The notes under the pieces were generated by a model. The model saw only the letters and a list, made by a program, of their open reading frames with translations, searched no databases and was not told the origin of the DNA. Source: Carposina sasakii (taxonomy: Eukaryota; Arthropoda; Insecta; Lepidoptera; Carposinidae). Taken from it: 64,000 nucleotides of DNA. Shown piece by piece: positions 10,070-21,265 of the stretch (its first letter is position 1; each line of letters begins with the position of its first letter). Location: assembly GCA_014607495.2 (NCBI GenBank), contig CP053159.1, positions 13,461,501 through 13,525,500 of the forward strand, given 5' to 3'. The position numbers and the translations under genes are program-made.

Positions 10070-10417
10070 GAGTTGCTAGATTGAGGCAACTAGACTTACT
10101 TGACTGACGTTACTCTATATGGATTGTGTATACTGTAGCATTGTTTTGGAATTATTTACCTTGTGTGTGACGATTATAGTCGATTTCTTTGTTTAATAGT
10201 ATGCAAGTAAATTTGTAACAATTTGGTATAGTAAAATGATTTTCAATTTTGATTATGATGATATTGGTTCGTTTGAAATAAAGGTTTAGTAACGTTTAAA
10301 TGAAGTTTTTACAGTCAAGTTTTGTCAGAAAGACTGAGCGTGAGACATGTTACTTTGCAAAATCCTCTTTCTTTCCAGAAACCCCACGCGAGGACGCGTG
10401 AGTTGTCAAAATGGCCG

Positions 10418-10854
10418 TGTCGGAGATCAAGATGTCATATCCTACAGTCGGATCTCCAACGCCATCTATTTTCAATCGTTGAAGTTAGAAACGTCAAGTC
10501 GACAGCTATCACTGACTGGAGGACAGCTGTCACTTGGGTAAAGACAAGACAGAGTACTGAGAGGGCACCACTGTAGATTTACAACGACCACCGGGTCATT
10601 TGAATTGAGCCGGAGGGTATTCGTCTCTTGCTTGTTGCGTCTGTCGAGCGAAGCACGGGTGCTAATCAGCCTCTGTCTTGTACTTACCACGTTTCTACGT
10701 TATCCGCTAGAATCCTAGTAATCTTGTGCGTAGATACAGTGAAAGTGTTTGTGATTCCTAATTAAGCTTGTTTACTACACGCCGCATTCTTTATTTCGGA
10801 TTTTGGAAGATGTCGGACACACCTAACGGCACGCCACTCGACCCATCTACGTCA
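10418..10854 (+). repeat. 3' LTR of the Ty3/gypsy-type element
   Basis: It is the direct repeat partner of 6466-6902, including the gag start codon and 15 codons, after which the TATG duplication and unrelated sequence begin. The bases just upstream are not purine-rich. Confidence 0.92.
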
Positions 10855-10937
10855 TATGTATATTTCATTTTTGTTTATTATAAGGTAACGTAGTTTTAAT
10901 TGTGTCTGTACACATTATTACCTTTGTAACTTATAAC

Positions 10938-11078
10938 GATATTTGTTTCCGAGTCATGGATGTTTATATACTTATCTATGTATTTATATACCGTTGCTTA
11001 GTACCCACGACACAAAACCTCAGGGATCTTAATGTGGGACTAGATCAATGTCTTCTAAGTGTGTGAATATTTATTTGT
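10938..11078 (+). mobile_element. SINE A, 3' half
   Basis: The body from GATATTTGTTTCCGAGTCAT to GTGTGTGAATATTTAT matches the full-length copies at 34786 and 50705. The tRNA-like head is missing. Confidence 0.75.
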
Positions 11079-11084
11079 TTAAAT

Positions 11085-11216
11085 TTATTAATAAAAAAAA
11101 TGGAAAAAATTCCTCACCCGAGTGGGAATCGAACCCACGACCTCTGCATTCCGTGCTACCGCTCTTACCACTGAGCCACTGGGTCAATTACTCGTATGAC
11201 GAATTTTACCATCTCT
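11085..11216 (-). mobile_element. SINE B, reverse copy with tRNA-like head
   Basis: Read on the minus strand it has an A box (TGGCTCAGTGG) and a B box (GGTTCGATTCC), then CACTCGGGTGAGGAATTTTT and the A/T-rich tail shared by the family. The copy at 51611 also shares the 5' extension AAAAGAGATGGTAAAATTCG. It is a SINE head, not a tRNA gene, because no full cloverleaf is present. Confidence 0.78.
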
Positions 11217-11221
11217 TTTTG

Positions 11222-11278
11222 AACGTGGGTTCGATTCCCACCCGGGTGAGGAATTTTTTCCATTTCTTTATTAATAAA
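11222..11278 (+). mobile_element. SINE B, forward 3' fragment facing the reverse copy
   Basis: It runs from GTGGGTTCGATTCCCACCCG to the AATAA-rich tail. With 11085-11138 it forms an inverted repeat of about 50 bp arms. Confidence 0.75.
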
Positions 11279-11618
11279 TACAAGTACAATAAATAATAAC
11301 AATAGTTTTTAATTAGATTTTTTATTTTAATTAAGGCAGTTACAAAAAGTGCCTATGATAATTTTTCCGAATACATTTTATGGAAGAAAAATAATACAAA
11401 TTCCCCTTAGAAAACTACGTCTCAATACCTAACTTGGGAACCGGAACACGTAGCTTGATATTTGTTATGATTTTTAGGGTTCCGTATCCAGGGTCACGTA
11501 CACACAAACATGGCATATGCATGTGCAAAACACTCCCAGGGAGAATCCCTTGGAGATATCAGCGGATGCCTGAATTTTCCAACAGAAATTTTTGTGAAAA
11601 TAGCATTGTAGTTATTTA

Positions 11619-11890
11619 CATACATACATACATATAATCACGCCTTTATCCCTTACGGGGTAGGCAGGGCACTAAGGGCCGATAGAACCACATGGTGAGC
11701 CACTTCTGACCAATTTTGAGGGTATAGTTGAGATGTACAAGTTCGGTTAGTAGTGACAGGTGGTCAGCCCATCGCCTACAAAACACCAAGACCCTCTTGT
11801 CCCTCTACTGACTTGTACAGTATGCCCGGGAAGAGAAGCAGCTGTAGTATTACACGTAATTTTTTCACTCCCAGAGCAGCATAGAAGGCT
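11619..11890 (-). mobile_element. SINE D, reverse copy
   Basis: The direct repeat TAGTTATTTA lies on both sides (11609-11618 and 11891-11900). The tail is a CATA run (TATG on the sense strand). The body matches the copies at 15672, 45982 and 58909 over about 250 bp, and no A or B box is visible in the sense strand. Confidence 0.82.
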
Positions 11891-11900
11891 TAGTTATTTA

Positions 11901-13608
11901 TTTGTATAGTAGAAGTGTGATATATTACAAAACATAGGTTTCTACATACACACATTATATCCTCACAAACGTTCGCATTTATAGATGTAAATACTCGTAT
12001 TAGTAGGACTTTTATTATCTCGTGCCGGTAAAAAGGTCTGTTAATAAGATAAAGATACAGGGTTTATAAAAGAGTAGAAGCTCAAATACCCAGTTTAATA
12101 TAATTTTATGTGCATAAACTTCAGAAATGTTGTAATTTCCATCCATATGTTAATTAACGTTTTATTGGGGGTTGTAATAAAAAGTATTATGTCACAATTT
12201 AGTCATACGCTGTCTATGTTCCCTTTGGGCTTTTTGGCTATCCCTAATTTAATTATGGCACTAAAAATATAATTTACCTACGGTAGTGGTAAAAGGAATT
12301 GCAAATATGGTTTTTGGCCAGAAAAATGTTTTGTTTTGTTAATTTAAATGTTGATTTCATTTATTATCTCAAATAAGACAGTTTCTATTGTAAATTTTAA
12401 ATATATTGTATAAAGTACATACTGAGACCTAAACTAAAATTAGCAAAGCATAAAACTATACATAAATTAATAGGTAAACAATATAAAAACCTACTAAGCC
12501 CAAAAAAACCTATAAAATATTGCCAAAAACGCGAAAAGTTTTCACGGAGGTAACTCGTTGTTCATAACATTTTTACATTTTTTTTATCGCAATGATTTAT
12601 TCCATATTTTCGTACCGCGAATGTTTTGAAGCCACAAAAGATAGAAGAAAACCGCGAAAAAGCTTTCTGCGCCAATGTGTGCTTACGTACCACTGAGGCG
12701 GGAAGTTAAACAGAATGGCTGTTATTAAAGATATTTCATATATATTTATTAACCTAAATGGACAAGGTTCTTGCACTAACAGCTGATGATAGGTACTTAG
12801 AATGTCCTGGTGTAAATAAAAAAAGACTAATTTACAGAGTGAACAATCCCCTTCGGCCGTTTTGGTAACCGAAGTTTGGAAACCGGTTTCGTTGTTACAA
12901 TCTTAATTTTGCATTAATTGGTTAGACCTAGTACCTACCTATCAAAGGTTGTCTGCTTTGCTGTATGTTCTTTAGATAAATAAATATATAAATTACGCGT
13001 GAAATCATAATTATTTTTATCCATGCCACATAATTTCCAAAATTTAGGAATTTTGATCACAAAGAGTTTTTAATGCCAAATGCAGCAATAGATTACTCGT
13101 ATATACCTATAATATTAGTAGCTAGGAATCTTTACGGCCGTTTAACAGCTCCGCGATTCGTCGCGCATGCATGGCACTAACCTTTTTATTTATGAACAAC
13201 GTTATAGGCTCAAAATTTCTTACGCCTGAATTATTTAATCTGTTTTTCCATTAGGGTTTCTTGAAATGACACGATTTATATTCAACTCGGGGCCGGGTAA
13301 ACTCACGAGTATGACTTTATGGTCAGATTAGGGTAGCGAAATATATAAAAAAAACTTAATGTTTTCCGTGCGTATGCCTCCTTTTTGTAATAAAAAAAAT
13401 TGTATGTTACGTGACCATTTGATAGTAACCGTGGGACCTTTTATGTGGGTTGTAATTTTAATGCTAAATGCTTTACCTTTTAGTGAATAAAAATTTAGTT
13501 ATAAATGACCATTTTTCAATTACATTTGTTGTGGTATTAGACGACACAAAATCAGTATTATCATCAACTATGTTCTATCATAGGTATTTTTTTATTAAAT
13601 ACAAAGTA
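11901..13608. other. AT-rich stretch, nothing recognised
   Basis: Only short scattered frames are present. No splice-like exon, repeat family or RNA gene was recognised. If the CELF exon belongs to an active gene, this is part of its downstream intron. Confidence 0.5.
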
Positions 13609-13610
13609 TA

Positions 13611-13893
13611 CAGGGTGTAACAGAAGGGGTATTTTAAGCGAAATGTTGTGTATAGTCTACTGTAGAGAACCGATCAACTCGAAATGACACGCTTTTTATT
13701 TAGATACTATGAAACAAATTTGAAATATAAATATGTGATTTCGTGTCTTAAATTTTTTGGATAGGTTCTCTACAGCTGTCTATAGTTAAGCCCATTTTCC
13801 CCCAAAGAGGTAGGGCAGAAATGTGCAAATTATACACCCGCTTTTCACCATTTTCATAGCATAACATTTCGCTTAACCCTTTTTGTTACACTG
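13611..13893. mobile_element. MITE family M1, copy 2, with a small internal insertion
   Basis: The left end CAGGGTGTAACAGAAGGGGT is preceded by TA, and the right end has decayed to TTTTTGTTACACTG. Bases 13786-13858 belong to another short repeat (CCCAAAGAGGTAGGGCAGAA) also seen near 35420 and 52690, so this copy was itself hit later. Confidence 0.75.
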
Positions 13894-13948
13894 AAGAAGA
13901 GCATTATTATCACTATTTATTATTACTACGCTATGTACTCGTACTTAC

Positions 13949-14031
13949 CCCTGGAAGCGTCCGTTTCTCATGGAGCGTGTTTTGCGCGCTCGACGCGCTG
14001 TCCGGATTGAAGTATGTGAGGAAGGCGCACC
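13949..14031 (-). CDS. bru3: CELF/Bruno family RNA-binding protein, internal exon (RRM1), partial gene
   Basis: On the minus strand a pyrimidine-biased acceptor (TTTATTTCAG) is followed by 83 bases and a strong donor (GTAAGTAC). Read in the third frame the exon gives CAFLTYF, then AQNTLHEK and ends TLPG. It begins with two bases that complete a Gly codon and ends in phase 0. CAFLTY is the RNP1 strand of the first RRM of CELF proteins, which bind GU-rich RNA and control splicing, translation and decay. The wording CAFLTY and ALHE-TLPG fits the CELF3-6/Drosophila bru3 branch better than CELF1/2 (CCFVTF). From memory, vertebrate CELF genes have an 83-bp exon at this position. Flanking exons were not found in the window, so both neighbouring introns are long. 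The subfamily symbol is an inference. Confidence 0.85.
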
Positions 14032-14220
14032 CTGAAATAAAATTAACGTTAAATTAAAAAGTGGCTATAAAACTAAGCATACTATTTTAGACTAATTATT
14101 GTTAAAACATCTAACATATGGGTAAATGTTAAAAGAAGATCTTGATAATTAAAAAACATTATATTTCCAAAATTAAGAAGTACACTGGCTTTCTCACTAG
14201 GATTCCCTGTTTCGTGAGAG

Positions 14221-14290
14221 CTAGTCATCATCATCTTCCTGCCAATAATTCATTATTTATGGGGTCGGCGCAATGTGGTTTTGGAACAAG
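14221..14290 (-). mobile_element. Short LINE 3'-end fragment
   Basis: It has the same motif as the 3' end of the LINE at 53775-54115 (CATCATCTTCCTGCC, GGGGTCGGCGCAAT), read on the minus strand. Too little remains to show coding sequence. Confidence 0.5.
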
Positions 14291-14363
14291 AAAGTCATTC
14301 GCTAGATGATCTTGTAACATGTGACCGTACTCTGTATTGACTATTTTCACCTAACATATCCCT

Positions 14364-14925
14364 TCTAATGTATACGTATAATGTATACCTTGGGCAAATA
14401 TTGCAGTTGGGTAAAGACAACTTCGAGGGAGAAATCAACAGAAGAGTGCAGCTTGGGTGGGCAGCGTTTGGGAAGTTGCGTCATATCTTTGAGTCATCCT
14501 TGCCACAATGCCTCAAGACCAAGGTGTTCGATCAGTGCGTTCTACCAGCCATGACCTACGGAGCCGAGACATGGAACCTGACGGTGGGGCTGGCTCACCG
14601 ATTGCATGTCACTCAGTGAGCTATGGAAAGGTCAATGCTCGGAATCTCGCTAATGGACAAAATCCGAAACGAGATTATCCGGCAGAAGACCAATGTGACA
14701 GACATAGTCTCGAAATGTAGCAGACTGAAGTGGCAGTGGGCCGGCCACATCTGTCGTAGAACCGATGGACGGTGGAGTAAACGGGTTCTCGAATGGAGAC
14801 CGTGCCTCGGCAAGCATAGCGTTGGGCGCCCTCCGGACAGATGGACAGATGTGGCGTACACTGGGGGAAGCCTACGTCCAGCAGTGGACTGCAATAGGCT
14901 GACGACGACGACGACGATCCTTTCT
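14364..14925 (+). pseudogene. RTE-like LINE, RT C-terminal fragment with its 3' tail
   Basis: The translation begins VYLGQILQLGKDNFEGEINR, continues through AMTYGAETWNL, LKWQWAGHICRRTDGRW and VGRPPDRWTD, then shifts frame to GEAYVQQWTAIG and a stop, followed by an ACG-type trinucleotide tail. These are the usual C-terminal landmarks of RTE-clade LINEs. There is a TGA at about 14617-14619 where Arg is expected, and a deletion with frameshift after RWTD. The copy is 5'-truncated and inactive. Similar 10-base flanks (CCCTTCTAAT before, CCTTTCTAAT after) may be its target duplication. Confidence 0.88.
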
Positions 14926-15186
14926 AATACACCCTGTATAGGTGAAATTTTCCATATGTTTACTGTTCGTGGAAAACCTATTTGGGGATCTAAACAATTA
15001 TATGTGTACGTGTATAACGTGAAGGTTGATTTTAAATAAACAACGGTAATCTAGCTCTCATAACATAAACACAATATAACGTTAGAATACCACAAACACA
15101 CGTATTGTTTTAATCAGAAGGCAATCACAATTACTAAATAATTCTAGAAATTGGTATGTAAACCTATGTTACGAGTATATAAAAAG

Positions 15187-15446
15187 AACAGATTTTAATG
15201 TTGTAAAATTGTCACTTAGCTCGTGCCTCGGAAAGCACATAAAACCGTTGGTTCTGCGCCTGATCTCTCTCCGGTCGTGTCGGCTTTCCGTCCCATCGGA
15301 CTATGAGAGTAACGGAATAGAGAGTGCATCTGTGTTTGCGCACACGCTTGTGCACTATAATATCTCCTGCGTACCTGGCCAATCTCCGTCGAGATTGGAC
15401 GCCTTGGCCGAAATACGGTCGGAGATCATCAACATCATCATCATAA
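15187..15446 (+). mobile_element. SINE C, body and 3' tail
   Basis: It runs from AGATTTTAATGTTGTAAAAT to ATACGGTCGGAGATCATCA and ends in an ATC repeat. It matches the fuller copy at 36499-36806. The tRNA-like head is absent here. Confidence 0.75.
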
Positions 15447-15529
15447 AAGAATTAGAATGAGTCTGTAGTCAATGTTACGGTACCGCGGAGGTGTGTTACG
15501 GGCATCTAATGTATGCGATCGACTGACAC

Positions 15530-16005
15530 AGTTGGCAAATAACCATGCCAGCCACGTCATAGGTTCTGGGTTTGAATCCCAGTAAGTTCAAGCATTTATA
15601 TTAATAATATCAATGTTCATTTCCGAGTCGTATTTGTTTCTATAGTAATTTTATTTATGTAAATTAATATACCTTCTATGCTGCTCTGGGAGTGAAAAAA
15701 AAACATAGAATACTACAGCTGCTTCTCTTCACGGGCATACTGTACAAGTCAGTAGAGGGACAAGAGGGTTTTGGTATTTTGTAGGCGATGGGCTGACCAC
15801 CTGTCACTACTAACCGAACTTGTACATCTCAACTATACCCTCAAAATTGGTCAGAAGTGGCACTATGTGGTTCTGTCGGCCCTTGGTACTATGCTTACCT
15901 CATAAGGGATAAAGGCGTGATTATATGTATGTAAGTATGTATGTAATATATCGTTGATAAGAACCCATGATACAAGAGCTTAAGGATCATAGAGCAGGAT
16001 TAAGT
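15530..16005 (+). mobile_element. Old SINE A copy, split by SINE D
   Basis: The head part has a B box (GGTTTGAATCC) and the TTCCGAGTCGT motif. The tail part after 15950 resumes with AACCCATGATACAAGAGCTT, matching the SINE A body. The two parts join cleanly if 15672-15943 and one duplicate are removed. Confidence 0.65.
15672..15943 (+). mobile_element. SINE D, nested in SINE A
   Basis: It is flanked by TAATATA (15665-15671 and 15944-15950). It begins near CTATGCTGCTCTGGGAGTGA and ends ATTATATGTATGTAAGTATG. It is full length relative to the other copies. Confidence 0.82.
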
Positions 16006-16019
16006 GTTTTAACACTTTA

Positions 16020-16566
16020 AACATTGTGAACTTGTTATTCATTTTATTTAGAACCTACTTATTAAAGCGCAAAGCATTAATTAGGTTTTATAAGCCCCGT
16101 CACGTTAAAAATACAGTGCTACCGATGTTCCCATCCAAACGTGCAGATAGACAGACGTGTTTGCAATCACGACGACCAATCAGTAAATGCTATATTTACA
16201 CAGGCCCAATAGCAGTCGTTGTTTCATTACTACTGAACTGCTAATTCATTGATTAGTTTCAAACTCAGTTGGACCTTATAGCACCTAATGAGAACTTGTT
16301 CTGTGCTTCTCAACCTGTTCGGTTATTAGATGATGTCCAAACAGAACCATAAAAGCGGGTGGGGCTGTGTCGGGGCACACGGCCGTTGGTTTTAACGTGA
16401 AACGTCTATGTTAGCGAATCGCTTTTAAAGTAAAAGATTGAAATGAAAACAAGATGGACGCTGTTTTAAGTATTTTAATAAAAAAAGAACAGGTACGTAA
16501 TAGAAACATAAAATACATAGCAAATGTTTATATATTTATTGTCACTTTCTGGTTATTTTAAATAGC
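16020..16566. other. Unassigned stretch
   Basis: No gene was recognised. At 16400-16412 lies ACGTGAAACGTCT, whose reverse complement recurs at about 17127-17139. The pair could be the remains of an inverted-repeat element. Confidence 0.35.
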
Positions 16567-16771
16567 AGCCGCCCACGACTTCGTCCGCGTGAGGGGGCGT
16601 TGTACCCGTGCGAAGCCGGGCAGGTTGTTGTATAGACTGTAGCCTTCCTTGGTAAATGGGCTATCTAACACTGAAAGAATTTTTCAAATCAGACCAGTAG
16701 TTCCTGAGATTAGCGCGTTCAAACAAACAAACAAACAAACTCTTCAGCTTTATAATATTATTATAGATATA
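16567..16771 (-). mobile_element. Helitron-like repeat (HLE), reverse copy
   Basis: On the minus strand it starts TCTATAATAATATTATAAAG, passes a GTTT repeat and GCGCTAATCTCAGGAACTAC, and ends near GACGAAGTCGTGGGCGGCTG. This layout is widespread in moths and butterflies and is usually put with non-autonomous Helitrons. The end signals here are degraded. Confidence 0.55.
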
Positions 16772-19348
16772 AATACTGTCCAAATTACACTTATTTTTGT
16801 ATAAATCAATCGGTTCAAATAAACTTGACAAACACACGAAAGAATCACCACGCTATAAAGTCGGAGTCACGAGTTACACTGAATAGAAACAAGCGTGAGC
16901 GCCGGTTTCGCACAGTTATCGCAGTATCCCTCCCCCGCCGCCCCGCTTGACCCCGACACGAACTCAATGTCATAACAGCGAGCTGACTATATAAGTGAAA
17001 TATTTACACCACATTTTTGTTTCTAAGACCAATAGTTTTTTAATTATTAAGGTACGATGATATAGACCTTTTCGTTACGGTCCAGTTTTTAAACCTGGTA
17101 CCCGTATGTGTCGGCGCGATTTTAAAGACGTTTCACGTCAAAAAGCAACCATCCACAAATACCAACAAAAAGGCAATATCTAATCGATATCACATGCATT
17201 CTGCATGTCATTTAACTATGTACTCCTAGCTTGTTTTCATCTGCGTTCGCTAGCTAGAGAATAAATCCGCGCGCTTCCGTCCGCCATCTTGGATTCGCTA
17301 ACGGGTTCATTTCCTGGGCCTATACATTTCCGGTCCATTCGGTCCTGCCAACTCATATTTTTAGGCTTTCACGGTGAAATGGCTACGTGTTACGTGCAGT
17401 TCAATTTGAAAGTGTTAGTTATGAAAATACATGTTTACTATTATGCTTTTATTAGGCATAATCTTTTCTATACACCTACACTTTTTTCTTTACTCTTGTG
17501 CTGATGCGGGGCCCAACTATACATCAGCTGTATCTCATTTATGAGTCGACTAAGTAATTTAATGGCGTTCTCTCAGGCGATGTGCTAGCAACTTGTCAAT
17601 GATCTTTAAACTATAAGTACCTACCTACATCTGACCCCGCCATGCGAAGATCTCCTTCATGATCCTGCAGATCTGCTACACCATTTTGACAACAAAAAAC
17701 AGGAGTCGCATTTCGAAAATCTGGTTCTACATTTGCTCTCAGAATTCTCTTTTACTTGAAGACCTATGACCTACACCACTTTTTTTGTTAACACTATGCA
17801 AAATAAAGAATAAGAATAGAATCAGGTCCAGTATGAACACAACACAACCAATCCGAACTTTAATTAAGATTGCCCTCAGCAAAATATCAGCCCAAACTCA
17901 TTATGCAATGAGTCGAAACTCGGGAATAACGCAATTCGCCAGGCCCACTAAATTCGCATTCGCATCGGGCCGTGCTACTAATTAGTAGTTACACGCCTTT
18001 ATTTCCTAGCCGACGCTATCTGAGCCCCCGTAATCCGTACGGACATACATCTACACTATGTGTACCTATACATATATCGTGTGTCTGGTCTGCTATTTTT
18101 TTCGTGATGTTTTAAGCTGATGGCGAAGAGGAAGGCGGCAGATATGTGGAAGGATTATGATGTTATCCCGTAAAATTAATGGATTCTTGTTTCCATTGGG
18201 TTTTTCAGTCCAGTAAACAGGGAAGGAGGTTAGATAATGCATTTTATAAAAAACCTTTAATTATATGGTAAAACTAGACAAAACAGTATATTTTTTGAAT
18301 AAATTCACCAAATTAAAATTAAAAAATTGATAATCATAATGTTATTCATAATGCACATTATTATGTATGTTTATCGCACAAACGTCGGTACTAATTTGCT
18401 TTAATTACATAGGTAAATGTATTCAAAGCTGAAACTGAGTAAACATAACCCCAATAACAACTTCCACTCCGGCGCAAAACAAAGGAAAGTTTACTCTAAC
18501 GAGAGTTATTTTGCTAATGAATTTGGAAAATTTTAATGAGAAAAAAATCTGGAATCCCGCAAGAGAAAGTTTCCTTCCTGAGCGGGATGAAAAGATGCAA
18601 GCCTGCACTCTGTAGGCACCTTAAGGCTGAAATTCAGCCCCTATCCAAAATTCAACTTTAAGCATATATGCTTAAAGTTCTTTCTCATATAAGTATGAGA
18701 TCGAAATATCTTAGCGTCAATCTAAAAGCAACCATATTTGAAGCAGTCTTGAGTAGGATTCTCATTCTTGGGTGGTGAAGTTATGATCATTTCGAGGTAC
18801 GGTGAAAAGTTTGTTTTCAGTTTTACATTGTTGGCTGAAATTAGTTCTAGCTGAATGTCAGAGGATATGGTGTATTCAGTCCGTCCGTCTGTCACTTACA
18901 TGTTACACCCTGGAAGATATAACTGTACAGAAAATAAACTCAAGACAATGTAAAAAGTACACATACACACAAATATATATTATTTACACGACTGTGTAAC
19001 CAAAAACTGGGTAACCAGAACTGCAGGATTTCCAACGATATCCTACAGCTACGATTAGCACAACGGGGTCAGATGTAAAAGATCAGAGAACATTCTTCAT
19101 CTAGAACAACGCCTTAAAGAAATTATAACGTTTATCCATGAACGTAAAAAGAATAACGGACAGAGTGTTGTCAATACACAGAGTGAGGCATTCATACTAA
19201 GCTCTTATCTCTATCTGACGCGTTATCCACCCACACATACAAACAAACAAACACATACGCAACGCGCCGCCATTTCGGTGCTTCAATCTGTGCATTGGCA
19301 GAATTACGTCCGTTGTTCTTTATACGTTCATGCATTTATCTTTAATAA
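16772..19348. other. Intron-like AT-rich stretch with two GC-richer patches and a short palindrome
   Basis: GC-richer patches occur near 16920-16975 and 17270-17390, the second containing CCGCCATCTTGGAT, a YY1/Pho-like core. Neither carries a supported exon. Bases 18653-18678 form a perfect 26-base palindrome centred on CATATATG. Confidence 0.4.
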
Positions 19349-19647
19349 TCTAATATATAAAATTCTCGTGTCACGGTGTTAGAAGTTAAACTCCTCCGAA
19401 ACGGCTCGACCGATTTTCGTAAATCTTAGCATGCATATCGGTTAGGGTGGAGAATCGGATTTTTCTCATCCCCCTAAATGTTAAGGGTGGTCCAACCCTA
19501 AATTTTTTTAAAAAAATTTTTGACAAAATTTTTTGTTTTTATTTTTTTATGATATAGCATACAAAAATACATACAACCATGAATTTTCACCCCTCTAGGA
19601 TCAACCCCTTTTACATGGCAAAACAACGTTTGCCGGGTCAGCTAGTA
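19349..19647 (+). mobile_element. Helitron-like repeat (HLE)
   Basis: It begins TCTAATATATAAAATTCTCG and ends GCCGGGTCAGCTAG before a T, fitting the TC...CTAG rule of Helitrons, which insert between A and T. Internal motifs CTCCGAAACGGCTCGACCGA and ATCCCCCTAAATGTTAAGGG are shared with a reverse fragment at 62232-62376. It has no coding capacity. Confidence 0.65.
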
Positions 19648-20689
19648 ATTTTATAATTATTACATTGCTTACATTACTACAGATTACTAAAATTTCTACA
19701 TAAGCATTTGTGTCGTATCATTTACAGAGTGAGAAGAGTTAAAAATTAATAGATAAAATGAAGAGATTATAAAACAGTTTAAACAACAATATAGTGTTGT
19801 ACATATTCTAACAAATTACAGATACACTAAAATTAAACATAACGTAGACCAAATTTTTCGTCTATCCAATTGTTAGCATTATATTATTATTTCATTATTT
19901 TTAATGATTTATTACTTATTAATCGGAGATTTTTAATCAAAAATGGTGGCAACACCGTTAAAAAAAAGGGGATGGATTCGAGTGCTCGACGCCATAACGG
20001 ACTTGATAAATTTGGAAAAATATATATTTCAGATGTTTGTAAACATTGATTTGAATAGAATACAGTTTTGTGTACCAATAAGACCTGGTTTCATTGGAAA
20101 GAGTGGTAAATGATAATACAATTAATATTATTATTTTACTTTTCACTCAATTCATATGATTCCAATCATCAATATCAACGTTATATGAATCAACAAAATG
20201 ATATTTCATCTTATGTTTACATAAAAAATCTTATAGTAAATGCTATTTAATTTTGCCAATGCATAGTACGAAGATTTTGAATTTTCTCATGAGTTGGATA
20301 TAGGAGATTAAATTAAGTAGGAATGAAGTTAGCGGATAAGAGAGAAGTCTTTGTATTTCACTCGATTATGATTTAGCTTAATACAGTGTAGATTGTTATA
20401 ACTTATTTATCCAAATCGGTTGAGCAAAAGTGGACAAATTATGAACTCACTTTTCATGAACCCACTAGTCTATTGCTACGTGTCAGTCTAAACACTCAAT
20501 CTAGATACCGAGAACCAATCCATGACATTAGAAATATTGAAAATTACACATAATTAGGGAGTTAAGATTTTTTTTGGTAAGTTGGTTAGTTTATATCAAA
20601 AATGTATTATGTAAAATGTACAATGTTTGAAGTTATTACAAGAGAAGCTGGACAAACTTTTACCTTTACGAGTACTTACTTTTACTTTA
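19648..20689. other. AT-rich stretch, nothing recognised
   Basis: Short frames on the minus strand around 19887-20146 have no family resemblance. No repeat family was identified. Confidence 0.4.
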
Positions 20690-20757
20690 AATGCGAGAGG
20701 TCATGGGTTTGAGTCCCACTCGGGTGAGAAAATTTTTCATTTCTTAAAACATATTTA
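20690..20757 (+). mobile_element. SINE B, 3' fragment
   Basis: It contains a B-box-like GGGTTTGAGTCC, then CACTCGGGTGAGAAAATTTT and the start of the common tail. Confidence 0.6.
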
Positions 20758-21069
20758 TAAATCTTTTACCTTTCAAGTATAGCAAAATACATTTGAGCCA
20801 AAATCTATAGTGATTTTGTCATTCTCCTTTGCAAAACAGATGACAGTTCTTATATTGTATACTTTTTTTTATAGAAACACACTAGTTCCATCTCTTCCTG
20901 GGCTAGACGAAATCATAGTTCCATCTCACTCTACACTTTCAAGAAGTTCCAGACATAAGGCGTTCGGGAAACTGCATTATCACGTCTTTTTAATTAGTCA
21001 CTTAAAACGAACCTGCTACGTCGTTTGGTAAAGTTGCAATGTTGAGTTTCTTTTTTAGTGGGGTTATTT

Positions 21070-21110
21070 TAAAGAATCTATGAGAGAATAATTCTCTCAT
21101 AGATTCTTTA
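21070..21110. repeat. Perfect 41-base palindrome
   Basis: The 20-base arms (21070-21089 and 21091-21110) are exact reverse complements around a single central A. The flanks do not continue the symmetry and no mobile element was recognised around it. Confidence 0.9.
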
Positions 21111-21265
21111 CAATTATTGTCTTAATGTACATAGTATTTATTCGTATGAGGTGTGAAATAGTATGCTTTTGTTTTACTTTATTTTAGCCTCGCTTATTTG
21201 GGCTGGTTCTGATTATTTTAGAAATCAGCATTTATAAATTTAGAAAACAAGCATATTATGTATTT

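Larger units (their letters stand above)
6466..10854 (+). mobile_element. Complete, chimeric Ty3/gypsy-type LTR retrotransposon
   Basis: Two direct 437-bp LTRs (6466-6902 and 10418-10854) differ at only two positions, and TATG lies immediately outside each (6462-6465, 10855-10858), the 4-bp target duplication expected of a Ty3/gypsy insertion. The LTRs begin TG and end CA. Between them is one ORF, a 57-bp tandem repeat block and about 340 bp of AT-rich sequence. No convincing tRNA primer site or polypurine tract was found at the usual places. The near-identical LTRs mark a recent insertion, although RNase H and the integrase core are missing, so replication must have been helped in trans. Confidence 0.92.

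Noticed and set aside
9861..10079. 72-codon frame with repeated MEVTRLVYGSW wording
   Set aside because: It is the translation of a 57-bp tandem repeat whose length is a multiple of three.
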